Shown piece after piece: positions 47,993-61,792 of a stretch of DNA of 64,000 bases. This DNA is from Arabidopsis thaliana (taxonomy: Eukaryota; Streptophyta; Magnoliopsida; Brassicales; Brassicaceae): the NCBI RefSeq assembly GCF_000001735.4, contig NC_003070.9, positions 30,179,971 through 30,243,970 of the forward strand, in the 5' to 3' direction. The notes under the pieces are model-generated. The model was not told where the DNA came from and did no database searches. It saw only the letters and a program-made list of their open reading frames with translations. Made by a program: the position numbers and the translations under genes. Position 1 is the stretch's first letter. Every line of letters begins with the position of its first letter.

Positions 47993-50900
47993 TCAGGTTG
48001 CAACTGAGAGGCTCTTGAATGCTTCGAGTTGTCCGTCGCTCAATTCAGTCTGACCCATTGGATGGTTTGGCGTGTCACCGTTCTCATTGCTCTTGCGGGA
48101 TGAGTTGTACACTGAATCAGGCATCAAAGAGCAATGCTTGCCTTCAAAGTGAGTTGAACAGGGAAAATACTCGGCGCAGCGTGATTTCCATCCTGCGATT
48201 GTACCAATAAGACAGCTTAATCATTTTCCAGAAACTTACTAACTGAGACCAACCGAACACAATAAATGGAAAGGCACACGCAGAGAAGTCATATTGGTGA
48301 AGAGAACTACTACTTAATGGAAACAGCACAGTGAAGATATTTAATGCTTACTGGAGGCAGCTTGTGAGTCGAGAAGAACTGTGTCTAGGAGCGTATGAAC
48401 AGCTATACAGTCTTTTAGTTTCCATTCTCTTGCTTGTCCTAGAGCTTCATTTCTACATTTAGACAACCAAACGTTAAACATACCAAAAAACAGAGAACAG
48501 AGGGAGCAAGGAACCATCAGGTATGTGTTTGAGGGAGCATTACGTTTGCACTACTTTATTGGTTGAGTCTTCAATTATTTTGATTGCCTCGGTTTTCTTG
48601 CTTGGATCTAAAATATACAGCATTTCTGCATATGCAGCTCTGTGCACCAAAGAATCTGCGGAGTTGCATGCAAACGTTACCATTTTTCATTAGACACTGT
48701 AATGTCTCTGTGAGGGTACATGTAATAAATTTGATACGCACCTTCGTGTCTACCAAGAAACTCTTTGTTTGCTTCCATTAGTGATTTATTCTGCAATTGA
48801 CTAGAATGCGAATGGACAATTTATATCACAACTGATATTCAAAAGTAACAGTAAGATTGGATAAAAGTTTGAGTAGCCACCTGATTGATGGGCGCTCAGC
48901 CTCTAGGACCCTCCAACGAAGTTTCTCAGCTTCAGTCGTTGGAGCACTTATCGATTCTGTCATGAGAAAGAATTTAACCTGCCACCAAGTTCAAACGTAT
49001 AAGCCAGAAAATAGAAAACACGTCTAGCCACATAATACTTGAAGGGAAAAATTATTATCCCTTCTCTGCTTTACGTGATTAAACTCTTCCTTAAAACATC
49101 ACAAGTTACACAGATTTCATACCAAGGAACGATGTGAATCAGGGTTCTCTGCACCCAATTTAAGCAATTGCTTGACAGCCTGAAGAGAATGAAAAATGAT
49201 TGGTAAAGCCCTTAGAATACTTGACGAAGCATATTATAGAAACATGATAGAGCCAGTCTAAGCTTGAATAGGATCTAAATCAGTTACCTGGAATGCAAGC
49301 AGAAACTTCTGTTTTCTCATATTGACCTCAAAGGAAAGTAAATGAGTCTCCAAAGAATTAGGTGAATGTTTCTGGAGTAGTCTCAAGTACTTTGAAGCCT
49401 CTGCCATTGGCTCCTCAACCTGTACAGATTTGGTTCTCTAGTTAGCCTCTATTAAAACTCATAATACAGTTGTGGTGACGACCACAATACATCTTACAAA
49501 TGAAGTAAACCACAACCTGAATTAACTTTTGCCCATGAGGATCTGGGTCTACAGGTTTCACATTTCGTTTGCCAGACTTAGAGGCACCACTGGCAGTTGA
49601 TTCTTCACTCTTACTCTCAGCTTCCTGAAACAAAAAGAGCACTCTTAAGCCATCTTAGTGTCAATTCTCTAGTCAAATCAATGAACACACGCCTACTTTC
49701 TTAGCTCGGGCTTCTGCCTTTTTCTGCTTCTTGATTTTCTTCTTCTGAGCAGGAGCCAACTTTGACATTTCATCTTCTCCAGCAGTTGACTTGGGAGAGT
49801 CATGCAATTTCAGGTAGCACCTGAACATTCAGGCCGAGAGGCAAATGAGCTATAGTTAAATGGAACCTCTCAAGCATCGATACAGTAGATACTGTAGCTA
49901 TACAGTATAAACATTTTCTAGATTACATTTATGCAACAAGAGTTCACCTGATAGCTCTGATTGCTGCTTTGTGGAAATATGGGAATGAGTGCAATCGGTC
50001 TTGGAACTTAAGCATATCAACATATGAACGCAAAGTCATTTTCCTTAAACAATACGAGTGGAAATCAAATTGATCTTCAGAAATGTCAGCATAGTGCTTC
50101 TCCACAGCCAAAAACTTCTTCAAAGCACGTCCAAGATCACCCTGACGGAAATAGCTATCTCCAGATGCAAGATCATACCTTTAACGAAATAAGATCAAAA
50201 GACAGCCATTAGAAAGATAGCTGAATGGTCAATTTTCCATTAGCAAAACTACTCAGGGTTCTATAGAGCCATACCACATGCACTGCATGTCATGAAGATT
50301 GTTGAGCTGATCCCCCTCTTTGGTAAATAAAACAGCAGTTTTCTCAGCCAAGGGCACCTTCACCAGAAAAAATTACAGAATGGAGAACTGGCGTTGAGGC
50401 TTAACATCAAAAGAAATCGACGAAAACAATATAATACGAACAAAACCGAGATGCAAACCTGATCTGCTTGTAACATACGCTTAACGCATTCACTGTTTAT
50501 ATAACGATCTGCTAGGTCCATGCCTCTAGCTTCATCGGCAAGTGCAGCAGCGGCAGTCAAGTCTCCTGCATGCTTCATTATTCGGCTCTGTGTTGAGAGA
50601 AACAAGTACAAGGGTTAAGAAGAAACAAGAACATCCTCACACAAACAAGATAACCTGATCCAGGGTGTGCACACAATATAGAAATTCTGTTAACACAATC
50701 GCTATAACTAAAAAAGTTCAAACCCAGCCATCCTGTCAAAAAAGTTTTCAAAATGTGTCTCCACACATAGTGCAAGCAGCAATAGTGACACCAAAAAAAC
50801 TGATGGATCAAAAGCTTATACGAAGATTTTTGGCCATGATAAACAAGGATACCTTGACGGAGTACAGATCAATCACTGTTGGCGTATGAGCAATGGCCTC

Positions 50901-53900
50901 ATCAATTTTACAGAGCGCAACATCATATTGACCACGCCTGTCATAATGCTGCATTATGAAAAATATGTATCAAAATAAAAATACACAAAACGTAAAACTG
51001 TTAAAAAATAGAGAGAATTAAGACAGCAATAGCAAAAGTGAACCTGAGCCAAGAAAAACAATGTCCACAATAGTGTAGAAGGGGGCTCTTTTACATCACT
51101 GCATCAATTAAGAATTAAACAAAAGAATCGACTGATTATCATTAACGTAGAGAACATTTCAATGTTGTTTTGTAAAAAGTAAGACCTTATATAATAGATG
51201 ACAATAATTCAGTGACTACTTCAGTAATGGATTCAGTTGTATACCTTCCTGGGAAACTTCCTGTAGTCCCAATCGAATGTTTCATCTCAACAACTAGTTG
51301 CTCCAATATATCAGGCTGGGTAACAAAATAAGTATTAAAACATATTAAAAAGTAAGGTGTTGCCCAGATCAGTGAAATTGGAGACAGCAAGCTCAAGGAC
51401 AAAGCAGGGAACTAACCTTGCGAGGGTGATCATACAGAGAAGAGAGATCAGAAAATAATGAAGGAACACCCTGAGACAAGTATCAAGAAATGTAAGAACA
51501 TATTCAATTAGACCACTGTCTAAACAAAGAGATTCAAGGGAATGAAAAGATACCTTTGTCAAAAGAGGTTTAATGTACTTTGCTACAGCCTCCTTAAAGT
51601 TCTCATCTTGCAGAAAATCCAATGGTATCCTCTGAAATGGGGAAATAGAAAATAACTTAATACCAGTTTTAGAATTTTACGTATCAGCAGCCAAAAAAAA
51701 CATCAGACGGGTAAAACATGGGTAGCCACTACTAGCTCCCTATGAAGTAGAAGGATACTAGAAAATGTATTACACTTCAGGCACTGATATGCCTTATCTC
51801 ACCTTAACAGCGGATGACCGAGTGTACTGCTCACTTAGAGACTGGTACAAAGCATTTAACTTTTCAATCTGGTCGGACGAATATTGACCACTTTCTGAAT
51901 ACAATCCAAGGCATTTTTGGAGGCCCTCATGATATCTGAAAAAGCAAGGAATGCACTTTTTATTTGTTTACAAAAAATTGACAGTACCAAAAATATATAG
52001 AAGCCTTTGAGAGTAGCAAAGGTATAGACCGCCAATGCCAAAGATAATGAAGCAGGGCAAACAGATGTGACAATTGAGAAAAACGAAAAAATACACAGAT
52101 AATTTCTTTAGAGCTACTTTGAAGTGCAAGGAAAAAACCTGTAATTGTCAGGGTTCATGGAAAGTAAAACCCTGTAGAGTTTATTGGCTTCTTCTAGACG
52201 ACCAACCTTTGACAAGAGAGATACCTCTTGTTCTTTGTAAGACAACTTATCAACCTACAAACAAGCAAACGAGGAATGTTAAATCTACTATTATGTGTGC
52301 ATCCTATTATCCAAATACATTCAACCATCAGTTTTGTGAACTTACTATTTTCGGCTCTTTTTTGTGCAACTCCTCAAGAGCTTTGTCAAAAGAACCACTC
52401 TCCTCAAGCAAGGAAACCTGAAACGAAAAAAAAATCCAGATGAGATTTCCTGCAGCTACAGCTATGAAAAATGTGCTAATGCCAACTGTAGGTTGCTCAA
52501 ACAGGGAAGTTTCAGGGGGAAAGAGTGAACAGAACACCACCACTCCAGGTGGCTTGGAGAGACTTTCCAGGGTTCATATCCAATTATACTTGAGAGAGTT
52601 ATGCTTTTGTCACAAAAGAATACAGGTGTGATTCACAAAATGTATGATACAAGCAGTAAGCCATATTTTGTATCAACCAACTTGTACTTTTGGTATTTTC
52701 GTCAATAGGAGAAAAATGTGTGAAACCCGTTTAGGCAAGCATGATTTTTCAGGGAAAAAAACTTAGAAAGACAACAGTCAATATATGATAGTTGTAAAGT
52801 TTCTGGTTGATACCTTGTATAGAATCATTTCTGTGTGTTCAATTAGCTCGTTCTCAGGAGGATAGTCATCCTCTAAGGTGCCTTCATACGCTTCCAAAAT
52901 TTCAACAGCTTTAGAAGCACTGGTTTCAGGAGAAAATAGAACAAGTTAAGAGATCAAGGTTGATATACATGGCTAGCTTTTACTAGTAAAGAAAAGATGT
53001 TCACAGAAAATTCTACTGTATGTTCATTGGTATATTATTTCCTAAAAATCTGATGCAAGATTCGTACCAACATAGGCATCCACTATCTACTCCTTAAAGT
53101 GTTCAAGACTATAATTCCAAATCATATGCCATTAACCAGCTAGCCAATAGTCCAAAGAGGAAAAACTAGCATTCCATTCAAATGAGTAAAGTGGTTTAAC
53201 ATATTTAGATTTATGGGGTCAAGGACAATAACATACTTTGCGTTTAAATGCTGAGAGACTGCAAAGCCAATCCAGTTCATTCGGTGATTAGGCTTCAATG
53301 TCAAAAGCTGCTGCCTGGTCTCCACAAAACCGGATAAGTCCCGCATTTGTGCCTAGGAAAAAGAAAGTAACCAATATGATTAACTATTGAAAGCATCAAA
53401 AGAGATTAAAATTGGAACAAGCTTTACACAAAGTAAAGTGATAAAAAGTATGAAAAATCAGCTTTGAGAATAACTGGCACACCTAATAAATTCACCTCAA
53501 TCTAGTTTTTCTCATAATTACCTGCAGAAGTGAGAGGTCTCTGAGTATTTCAAGGTTATCAGGATCTATTCTAAGAGCATTTCGGTAGCATTTGATTGCT
53601 TCTCTATACTCTCTGTCTGACCGGTACAAAAGACCAAGCACATGCCAGCAAACATGGCTTTTGATATCATTCTGCATGAAAAAATTTGAAGTATATAAAT
53701 CCTATGTTACCCTGAAAACAAAATACCATTTTGGAAACTAAGGAATAAAGTTGTGATTATTGAAGAGCATATTCAAACCTTCACTCCAAGTCGAACAAGC
53801 TCATATGCTTCAGTTTTGCGGTCCATACAGTTTAGAGTCAGTCCTTTCATCGATAAAGTCTCTGAAAATCACAAACAATAAGAGCGACAAGTTTTAAAAG

Positions 53901-54862
53901 AAAGAAAAGAATAACGAAAAGGGTTGACAAATCAAAAAAAGCAAGAACTGCGTTTAACACGAAACAGAACTGGTCTCTACTAACAAAACTAAACAATACC
54001 AAGCATTACCCTTGTACTAAAAAGTTAATTTATTTGCTCTAATAGGAAGAAAGAAAATAAAAATTCTAACAGTGATTGATTCTTAAGACTATAGACAAGA
54101 CAACGAAGCGCCTAGTAGACCTACAAGTCATGAGATCTCGGTTGATGTATGTAGTATAGAGTTGTAAGTATTTAGATAGCAGTAAAAAGATTAGCACTAA
54201 ATCACAAAGGAATAGAAGGAGATATTAGATAAAAGACAAACTGACCTCCATGATCAGGAAACTTTTTTAATATGGCATCAGCTGCCTTGAGTCCCTTCTT
54301 GTACTGCTTAGTCTCATATGATTTCTGCATTATAAGATTACTCAGAATAACTATATATGATGTACTTACTTGCGAAAATTACATAAAGAAAAAGGTCAAC
54401 TATTCAAAGCAGGTTGAACAATATAATGGTTAAACCCAAAATCTATGCTGAAACCATATATATATTGATAAAGCTTGGTTTTCAAGTTCTTCAAAGTAAA
54501 CTACGAATCCCTGAGCGACTAAAAAAGCCCAGAAGCAATCGAGGTCTAATAATAGCCGATAGTCAAAAGTAACTGAAGCTAAGAACTTGGTACATCAAAT
54601 TAACACATTAAGGAACCACAACTCCGCACAGTTTACTTCATATGTCAACGAATTTTTCTATTGACCCAACACATTGACGATTAACTTAATTTAGGGTTTA
54701 ATAGAGCAGATAAAACTCATCGTATTCCAATTTCTGCTGACCAGGAACATCACATCGCATGTTTAAGACAAAGTAAAAACTGAGAAAGAAAGAGAGGGAA
54801 TCGGAACATACGACGATGAGCTTGAAGAGGTTGGCCTCCTTAGGAGGAAGCGAAGCCCCCAT
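47993..54862 (-). CDS. NAA15: N-terminal acetyltransferase A auxiliary subunit NAA15 (TPR protein)
   Basis: Twenty-six exons on the minus strand join in frame to 897 residues (AT1G80410, OMA/EMB2753). Exons: 54862-54812, 54324-54246, 53861-53779, 53671-53522, 53352-53237, 52919-52814, 52417-52346, 52254-52139, 51935-51803, 51631-51554, 51470-51417, 51315-51245, 51098-51044, 50948-50853, 50587-50459, 50357-50275, 50178-49948, 49820-49697, 49624-49517, 49419-49288, 49179-49123, 48978-48881, 48800-48742, 48655-48544, 48452-48352 and 48192-47993. Tandem TPR units start near residue 15; one reads [17 protein letters not shown] basic Lys-rich stretch ([16 protein letters not shown]) fits ribosome docking. 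With NAA10 it forms NatA, which acetylates nascent chains at the exit tunnel. The gene is essential in embryos and linked to drought response. Confidence 0.96.
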
Positions 54863-55473
54863 TTTATTGCGCTACTGAGAGAGCTCGCGAAGACGAAGAC
54901 GGAGAAGAAGAAGAAGAAGATGTTCTTCGCGAGTTCGATAGGGTGAGAGAGAGATAGAGGTGGCGTACTATCCGCTTCAACCCTACTGCGAAACAAAGAA
55001 AGGCACAACTCTCACAAGACAAAACCCAATAAGGGTATAAATAAATTAGGGTCTTGTCTTCAATCAATCTTCTTCGATCCTAACCATATCGGTACATGTT
55101 TCCGGTTTCAATTCGTTTGTCTGATATTACAAAACGGTTATTAAATTGGATAGAACCAAACCGGTTCAAAACTGGAGACATCTGAACCTAATTGACCAAA
55201 TCAAATTTGTATTAACCGATCAAATTCATCGTCAATCGACACTAAAAAGTATCAAATCAAACCGACTTATTAATTGCAACCGATTACATCTCTCAATCGA
55301 ATCCAAACCAGCATAAATAAATTCTAATTAGAAACATTCTTTCCGAACCAAGCAGACCGGATTATTTCAAATTTTTATCAGTAATAACATCCTACTCAAA
55401 CCGAACAAACCGAGTATAACAAGAATTCTTGGAATTCCTTAAGAGATCATATGCAAAATGAAACAAGTTTGAT
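54863..55473. other. Spacer between NAA15 and XRCC1
   Basis: NAA15 leader and promoter (a GAA-rich tract near 54895-54920) and XRCC1 3'UTR. Several AACCGGTT/AACCGAAC-like stretches recur around 55130-55410. No gene is seen. Confidence 0.65.
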
Positions 55474-57193
55474 CTAAAGACACTCTAAAGAAACGTTCCT
55501 ATAAGCAAGTTCGATCTCTTCTTCAGTCATCTCAACGGTCATATCACTGTCATAGCCACAAGCAACCCGAGAGGTCGATTCATCTTCGCCCGGTTTTGCT
55601 AGCTCAGCTTCGTAGATCTTTTTCCACGACTTTGCTTGTTTGCAAACTTCTTCCTTTGATGCTGTTGAATTTTCCTTTTTAGAAGACGATTCCATCTTTC
55701 CAAGCTCCTTCACTACACGAGGGACAAAGCTCCATAGCTCTGTAACTGATCCAATGTCCTAAAATTAAGAACATTCGAGAATAAATTCAACCAATGATCT
55801 TCTCAAAGAAACTGATCAAAGTTTAACAAATCCAAAAATGTACACAGGCGGCAACTATTATTGTTCAGACTTCAGAGATATTAACCTGCTTCTGTTCAAG
55901 AGAATCTATGGCGTCTTGTAAGCAGGTTAAGACTCCTTCCGCAGCTATTCGCTTGATTTCGCCTGGTTCTGGCTGTTACAATGGCTTTAGAATAACGGAA
56001 ACATACAATCAAGAAAACATGTCTTTTGAAAGAGCATATTAATTCCCTTACTTTTTCCTCCTGACTCTCAAGCCATGAGATGGTTTGACTTAGGTCATCC
56101 CTGGCCCATTTCTTCACCTCTGTAACAAAAAATGGCTCTTTCACAAGATTGCAAGCTGATCTATTCTGTGAACATATGGAAATAAACAGTCATAGACCAT
56201 TGATTGGAGCAAAATACGGTTCGTTTTGGTTAACCAAATCATCAGATTTAAACATGCCTTGGATGAGGTAGATGGTGTTCCCCTTGTTTCTGTTTTTTTC
56301 TCTACTTGCTTCTCTGGTTTTTTAGACAGGTGTTCTCTCTTTTCTGAATACAATCAATTAAGGTTCACAGAGTCAACTAAACATCGGAGTGAAGCAGTGC
56401 AATAAGAAAAGCTTTTCTCTTGTCATAAACGTAAAAACAAGGTGATTTGATGAACCTCAGGATGGTTAAAACGGAGATTCTATCTAAAGCCTTTCCAATA
56501 TAATTCTTTTTACCTCGATTAGCATCTTGGGGACTACTGCTTTTCCTCCATGGTTTTCCAGCATGCATAAGGTATTGCTCGATATCTACCAACTTCTTCT
56601 GCGCATAACACTCAGTTATCCACTCCTGGAGACAGTGAAATCATATAAAATATCAGCAAAAAGGAGAAATTCAAATCCGCACACAATCCCTTATAAGAAG
56701 AGTCAAAGAGGTAACCTTTGAGATAATTGTTCCACCATTTGTTTCAACTTGACGGAACTTTGGAGTGTTAGGAAAAGCACAAATCAACAAGGTAGAGCCA
56801 GCGTTCCAGTCAGGTTGATAGGTGGCTCCCATTGTCAAGGCTTGTGACCTCAGTGTACTCCTCTCAGGATTAACAAAGCCCGAAAGTACAAAAACAACGC
56901 CTTCCTGCATAGTTTAACCTTCAACTCAATCACAAAAGCATATAAACTAACATGACAGCTTAAGATAATTGAGTCTCAACAAGACCATGAAGACACACAC
57001 AAACCATAAGTTTAGAGAATTCAGTGGTATTTGAACTTGGCTCGGCGTGTTCTGACTTGTTGGAAGGGGCATTTCTACTGTTGTGCTCTTCGGTTGGTCC
57101 TTCATCCTTAGGCTTCTTACAATGAGACTTACTCGGAGTAATCTCGGGATCCCTAGAACTCATCCAAGAAGGAAGATTTCGCTTCTGAGACAT
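55474..57193 (-). CDS. XRCC1: DNA repair scaffold XRCC1 (plant form, single BRCT)
   Basis: Seven exons on the minus strand, 57193-57005, 56904-56716, 56625-56514, 56343-56258, 56165-56052, 55972-55886 and 55758-55474, give 353 residues (AT1G80420). The intron after exon 4 (56257-56166) begins with GC, not GT (AAG/GCATGT). The nearest GT, 4 nt on, would give a stop codon at once. Residues 64 to about 150 are one BRCT domain (EGVVFVLSGFVNPERSTLRS onward). Plant XRCC1 lacks the N-terminal Pol-beta-binding domain and the second BRCT of the animal protein, as here. It acts in base-excision and single-strand-break repair and in active DNA demethylation with ROS1/DME glycosylases and ligase I. A basic N-terminus (residues 1-30) and KKPKDE suggest nuclear import. 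Confidence 0.95.
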
Positions 57194-57813
57194 CTTGTCC
57201 TTTACAGTGGAGAGAATACTAACACAGCTTTCGTCCTACAAAGAAACACTATTATGAACCTAAGCCACTAGTTACTTGAAACTCCAGGAAAATATTGCTA
57301 TTGCATCGCATCTAGCACAACACAAAGCCAGAGAGAAAACGGTGCAAATCTGCAAAAAATGTAAAACATTCCCTAAGAAAGACAAATCTTAATACAAACG
57401 AATGGTATAACCTTTTTTCAATTTCAACATAAAAAAATCAATGGACAATGGTTTTAACATAACTCAGTAGCACTGAATTTGAATTCGAGTTCAGATCAAA
57501 TCACACTGGAAAATTGGAATTGAATACCAAAAAAAAAAAAAAAAAAAAAAAGAAGAAAGACATTGCAATTAACAGAACATCGCGAACTTCGCCATAAAAC
57601 CCTCGAAAACTAAATCTACCCATGTAAATGAGCCAACACAGAGGAGAAGACTATAAACTTGAGAAGAAAGCGAGGAACCTTTAAGTGCTAGCGCTCCCCC
57701 CGTGGCTTCTCTTTGATCGAAATCATCAGAGACTATTCAATTTGTCAACATACAGTACAAAATCAGATCAAAATGACGGGTTTTCAATTTAACAAATGAT
57801 TCAACTAGCAAAG
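57194..57813. other. XRCC1 5' flank and tRNA upstream region
   Basis: XRCC1 leader and promoter, a 23-bp poly-A tract (57529-57551), and the tRNA 5' flank, which has CAA triplets just upstream as is usual for plant tRNA genes. Confidence 0.65.
57529..57551. repeat. Poly-A tract
   Basis: An uninterrupted run of 23 A on the plus strand; length polymorphism is likely. Confidence 0.85.
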
Positions 57814-57895
57814 GTGGACGTGCCGGAGTGGTTATCGGGCATGACTAGAAATCATGTGGGCTTTGCCCGCGCAGGTTCGAATCCTGCCGTTCACG
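57814..57895 (+). tRNA. tRNA-Ser: tRNA-Ser (anticodon AGA)
   Basis: An 82-nt class II tRNA with no intron. The acceptor arm GTGGACG pairs with CGTTCAC (one G-U pair), with discriminator G at 57895. The anticodon stem CATGA/TCATG encloses the loop CTAGAAA, giving anticodon AGA at 57847-57849, which is modified to inosine to read UCU/UCC/UCA serine codons. The variable arm TGGGCTTTGCCCG is long, as expected for Ser. Internal promoters are the A box TGCCGGAGTGG (57821-57831) and B box GGTTCGAATCC (57874-57884). It starts 620 bp beyond the XRCC1 ATG on the opposite strand. Confidence 0.97.
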
Positions 57896-57896
57896 C

Positions 57897-57904
57897 TTTT
57901 TTTT
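57897..57904 (+). terminator. Pol III terminator of tRNA-Ser
   Basis: Eight T residues begin two bases after the end of the mature tRNA; four or more are enough to stop RNA polymerase III. Confidence 0.85.
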
Positions 57905-60865
57905 ACCAATTTTTTGCTTTGACTCTTTCATTCGCGTTTTTACTCTTCTGCCCTTTTTTCTTTTTTTTTGGACATCAACTTGTCTGCCCTTTTAGGATTT
58001 CTAATGTTTCATTTTTACGGTGGAGGGGGTTTATGAATTAAAAGAAGTACAAAACCAAGGTCAAATTACCATTACTAAATCATTCCTCGTTTCAATCTTT
58101 TTTTCCTAAGTTAGCTCAGTCAAATCCTTCGTATACCTACAATGAGCTCGATGAATTAGACTTAATGCACTGGAGAAGCTAAAGCTTGCAAGGGGAGGAA
58201 ACATCCTATTTCTTCTGAAATATATCGTATGCTTGTCCATATCATTGATGTCATGATGTGTCATGTCTCATATTCTCGTAACATCCGCAACACAAACCCA
58301 TCATATATGCTTTTATCTTATCTTTCTCTCGTTGTGTTGTTGTTTTTGCTACAACACAATTCCAGGACTAAGTTTCTGAATATCAATGAGTCTAAACATG
58401 TCAAAATTAAACTACGTCTTCACTTTGTCTTTAACGTACCTTTCTTTGATGAAAAAATGAAAAAAAAGTTATAAAAAAAATAACGTACCCTTCTTTAACC
58501 GCAAACTGTTTTTGGACTTTTGAACCCATTTCCGAAATTTCAGGGCTTCTTTTCTTCAAAGTTACGTAGTACGTACTAATAATAAGCCATCGTCACGACT
58601 CACGTGGTTACTAAATAAGATATGCTTATAAAAGGATTCAATATATTCAATGGCTTTGGCACGTTCTGTCCTCGCTTGACTTAAGCCATGTTAATTTGAC
58701 CGTTGTGTTGTCGTTGGTCTGTTCGACGCTATCAATATAAAAAAATGTGTTTTATTAGCTAAATTCAGTTGATTTATCATACTCTGTGCTTTCCCTCTCG
58801 CTCACTTTATATATATCGAAGAGTATTGAATCATCTTGATTTTCTTATTTCATTACCATTCAACATTAAATCATGTTGTCAAAATTTATTTCCAAAAAAT
58901 GACATGAAACCTCGAGCAAACCCTTAAAAAAAAAAAGGTAGATAAGTTGATGTTAGTATATGATGATGAGGATGAATGAAAATAGATATTCCGCGCACTT
59001 ATAAAAAAAGAAATACAATTACTGGCAGTAGAAGATACGAAGTCCACATCAGCTACCGGATAACTATCATAATGGATATGGAAAAGGACGTAAAAATAAA
59101 TACCAAAGGAAACTTCATGAGCTTATCCTGTCTGTATGTACGAGAGCTGTTTTATTTGATGTCGACCGCATGAATATCCAAATGATCTATTGCATGTCTT
59201 CGTAACAATTTGATCCCTACCATTAATTAATATGCAAAATAATAATGCATATATGATGAAGACGTCGAGTGCCTAATAGAAAGATGCGGCGAGTCAAACT
59301 ATCTTTTGAGACATATATACTGTTTAGCTATATATCTTTTCAAATGAACATTTTCCTATGTAATTGGCCAGCGTTTTCTGCGGTGCCAAAGCTCATATTC
59401 TCTCGATCATCTAACTGTAAACCTTATTACTTAGCTCTGGCAGATGTTATTATCTTTGCCGGTTTGCTTCGAGGCTTTGTGCTTCTAATTTAATCAAGTG
59501 TCGACATAATTGGAAAAAAAAACGAGTAAAATGCAAATAAATAACGATCACATATATAAAGAAGTAATTAAACTCTTTTGGCTAGTTATTTCGTGTGTTC
59601 TTCGTTTTTTTCCAATTTGCTTGGCGAATTTTCTTGTGAAGAAAATACTTGTTAAGAGATTTGAATAATTGAACGCGACCAAAGAAGAGTATGAGAATTG
59701 AAAATATCGACACGAACATTGATGAAGTGGGTCCAACACTCCCAGTACCAGTCTATTCGGGCTATTCCTATCTACGAAGAATCGGATTGCTTCCGTCGTT
59801 TATTGTTTAGATTTATCAAAGAGCCAGCCACCCGACGAATCACGACGACTCTTCTTCCCCCCTTTAAGGATGTTGACACCGTGTCGTTTTGTCACCTTAT
59901 AGAGTTATAGTCATTCAGACGCCGTGCCGTTTTATCAGTTAGAGTTATTTTCTTCATGTTGAACCTTTTTTTGTCAGCCCGTTTTATCCCACGTTGAAGT
60001 TTCAATTAGCTTATTTTAAAAAATATTAGATCGGAGTATCTTTTGTCTAATTAACCAAAACTCCAAGTTACTACATTTATATGCAAATACATGAATGGGT
60101 CATAGTAATCACAAAACTATTGTTTTAATAAACCAAATATATGCGTTAAAGATGTTTACAGCTTTATACATATGGCGGACACTAGAACTAGTCCAACCTG
60201 CATGGAACATGCTACTAATTCCCTAAATATTGTATTATTCCGTATTCAATTTTGTACAGCTACGAAAAATAGAGTATTGTACATAAATGTCCATACGTTA
60301 CAGATTAAATTAGTAAGCAAAAATGCTTTGATTAACGAGTATACGCTTTTGAGTACGGAGACAACATTTCGTTTCTTTATGTCACACGCGTTAAGAAGTT
60401 TAATAAAGATCATATATAATTACGACAAATATCTGTATATATTGTAGCTATATTTATAAAAACATATAACTTTGGTCATCGGTAATAGTTTAAAGATGTC
60501 GAGTATCAATACAGATTTAAATATGGCCGACCAAAGATAGACACACACATACAGACAACAACAAGCCAAATAAGAATCAAATAAATTTTTGTCAAAAAAA
60601 AGGGAAATTCTACAAGTGAAATTAGAGAAATTATCTAGAAGGATTTTAGAGGAAAGACTCCAAGGCATTAGTCTTTGAGCTGGATTTGGATTTCATTTTA
60701 ATAAAACATAAATTAATCTTTAAACGCTATTATGTGCTTGGATTATGTACCACATAATGCGAAGGAAACATCTTTGTAGTTTTGCGTTCTTCATATAATA
60801 ATATTTTGCCGTCGTGTATGTGTAGTATACATATATTCATCACTTTAGTATACAAGTTGCCACAA

Positions 60866-60958
60866 AGTTCTGTTGTTTATAATAAAACCAAAAAAAAAGA
60901 ACAAGTTCTGTTGTTTATAATAAAACCAAAAAAAAAAAAAACAAGTTCTGTTGTTTGG
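60866..60958. repeat. Three-copy 38-40-bp tandem repeat
   Basis: AGTTCTGTTGTTTATAATAA plus an A-rich tail starts at 60866 and 60904, and a truncated third copy starts at 60944. Periods are 38 and 40 bp, differing by the length of the A run. Confidence 0.85.
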
Positions 60959-61608
60959 AATTAGGAGATCGATTTAAATTTTTACAAAGCAAAAGGGTGT
61001 GTGTGGTCCGATTAATATTTTAGTATATGAGAAAAAGAAAGGGTGTGATCTAAATTATAGATTCAGAAGGTCCATTCAAAAAGTACAGTCTTTTATGTGT
61101 AGGTTTTAAGTTTTTTCATTATTCTTAAACGAACAAATGATAGATTAATTTTATTCTGTTTTTTGTTGTGCGCACTAGTAAGTGTATACTCTATAGCATT
61201 AGATAGAAAACAGAGTAACATGTCAAAACAACATCCAAAATCTAAAATCAGTATTAGTCGAAAGGCCTAATTCGATATTCGGTAGTATATTTTACCGTCT
61301 ATGTTTAGATATATAATCTGTTGTTGACTGGAATTCGAATGCTAAATTACTAAACCTGACCAGAAAAATATCAGGAGAAAATGAACTTGGATATGACATC
61401 CATCAACTTGTCCCAATTGGTCCAAAGTCTCCATCTTTAAATACAAGACACAACCATTAACCGTTTTTGCCCATACTAACTCAAATTCCGTTATCTTCAT
61501 TTTATTTGATTTAAACTATAAAATATACAACACAAAAATTATATTAAAAAAAGAAAGAAACGATGAATGAATCAACAAGTTTTCTAGAAACACTTATCTT
61601 CAAATATC

Positions 61609-61615
61609 TATAAAG
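61609..61615 (+). promoter_or_regulatory. TATA box of KMD1
   Basis: TATAAAG 184 bp before the start codon, followed by a CT/ATC-rich leader (CATCATCATCATC) typical of plant 5'UTRs. Confidence 0.6.
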
Positions 61616-61792
61616 CGGCACACTCTCCTCTTTCCCATCATCATCATCATCTTCTTCAACCTTGTCTCGATCCAAAATTTCATCTTTTACCAAAACTATT
61701 ACAATATCCCTCACTCTACTTGTAAAGCTTCAATCTTCTTCACTTCTCAACAAACAGATAAACAAAAAGCTTCAATCTTTGATACTTTCTCG

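Larger units (their letters stand above)
57905..61792. other. Intergenic, tRNA-Ser to KMD1
   Basis: Almost 3.9 kb of AT-rich DNA without a supported gene. It contains a degenerate short duplication at 59879-59952 (landmark CCGTGNCGTTTT), a three-copy repeat at 60866-60958, and the KMD1 promoter with a TATA box at 61609. ORFs of 60-90 codons here have no recognisable content. Confidence 0.6.

Noticed and set aside
56246..56257. Ordinary GT donor for XRCC1 intron 4
   Set aside because: Using the GT 4 nt downstream creates an immediate TAA; the GC donor restores the known length of 353 residues.
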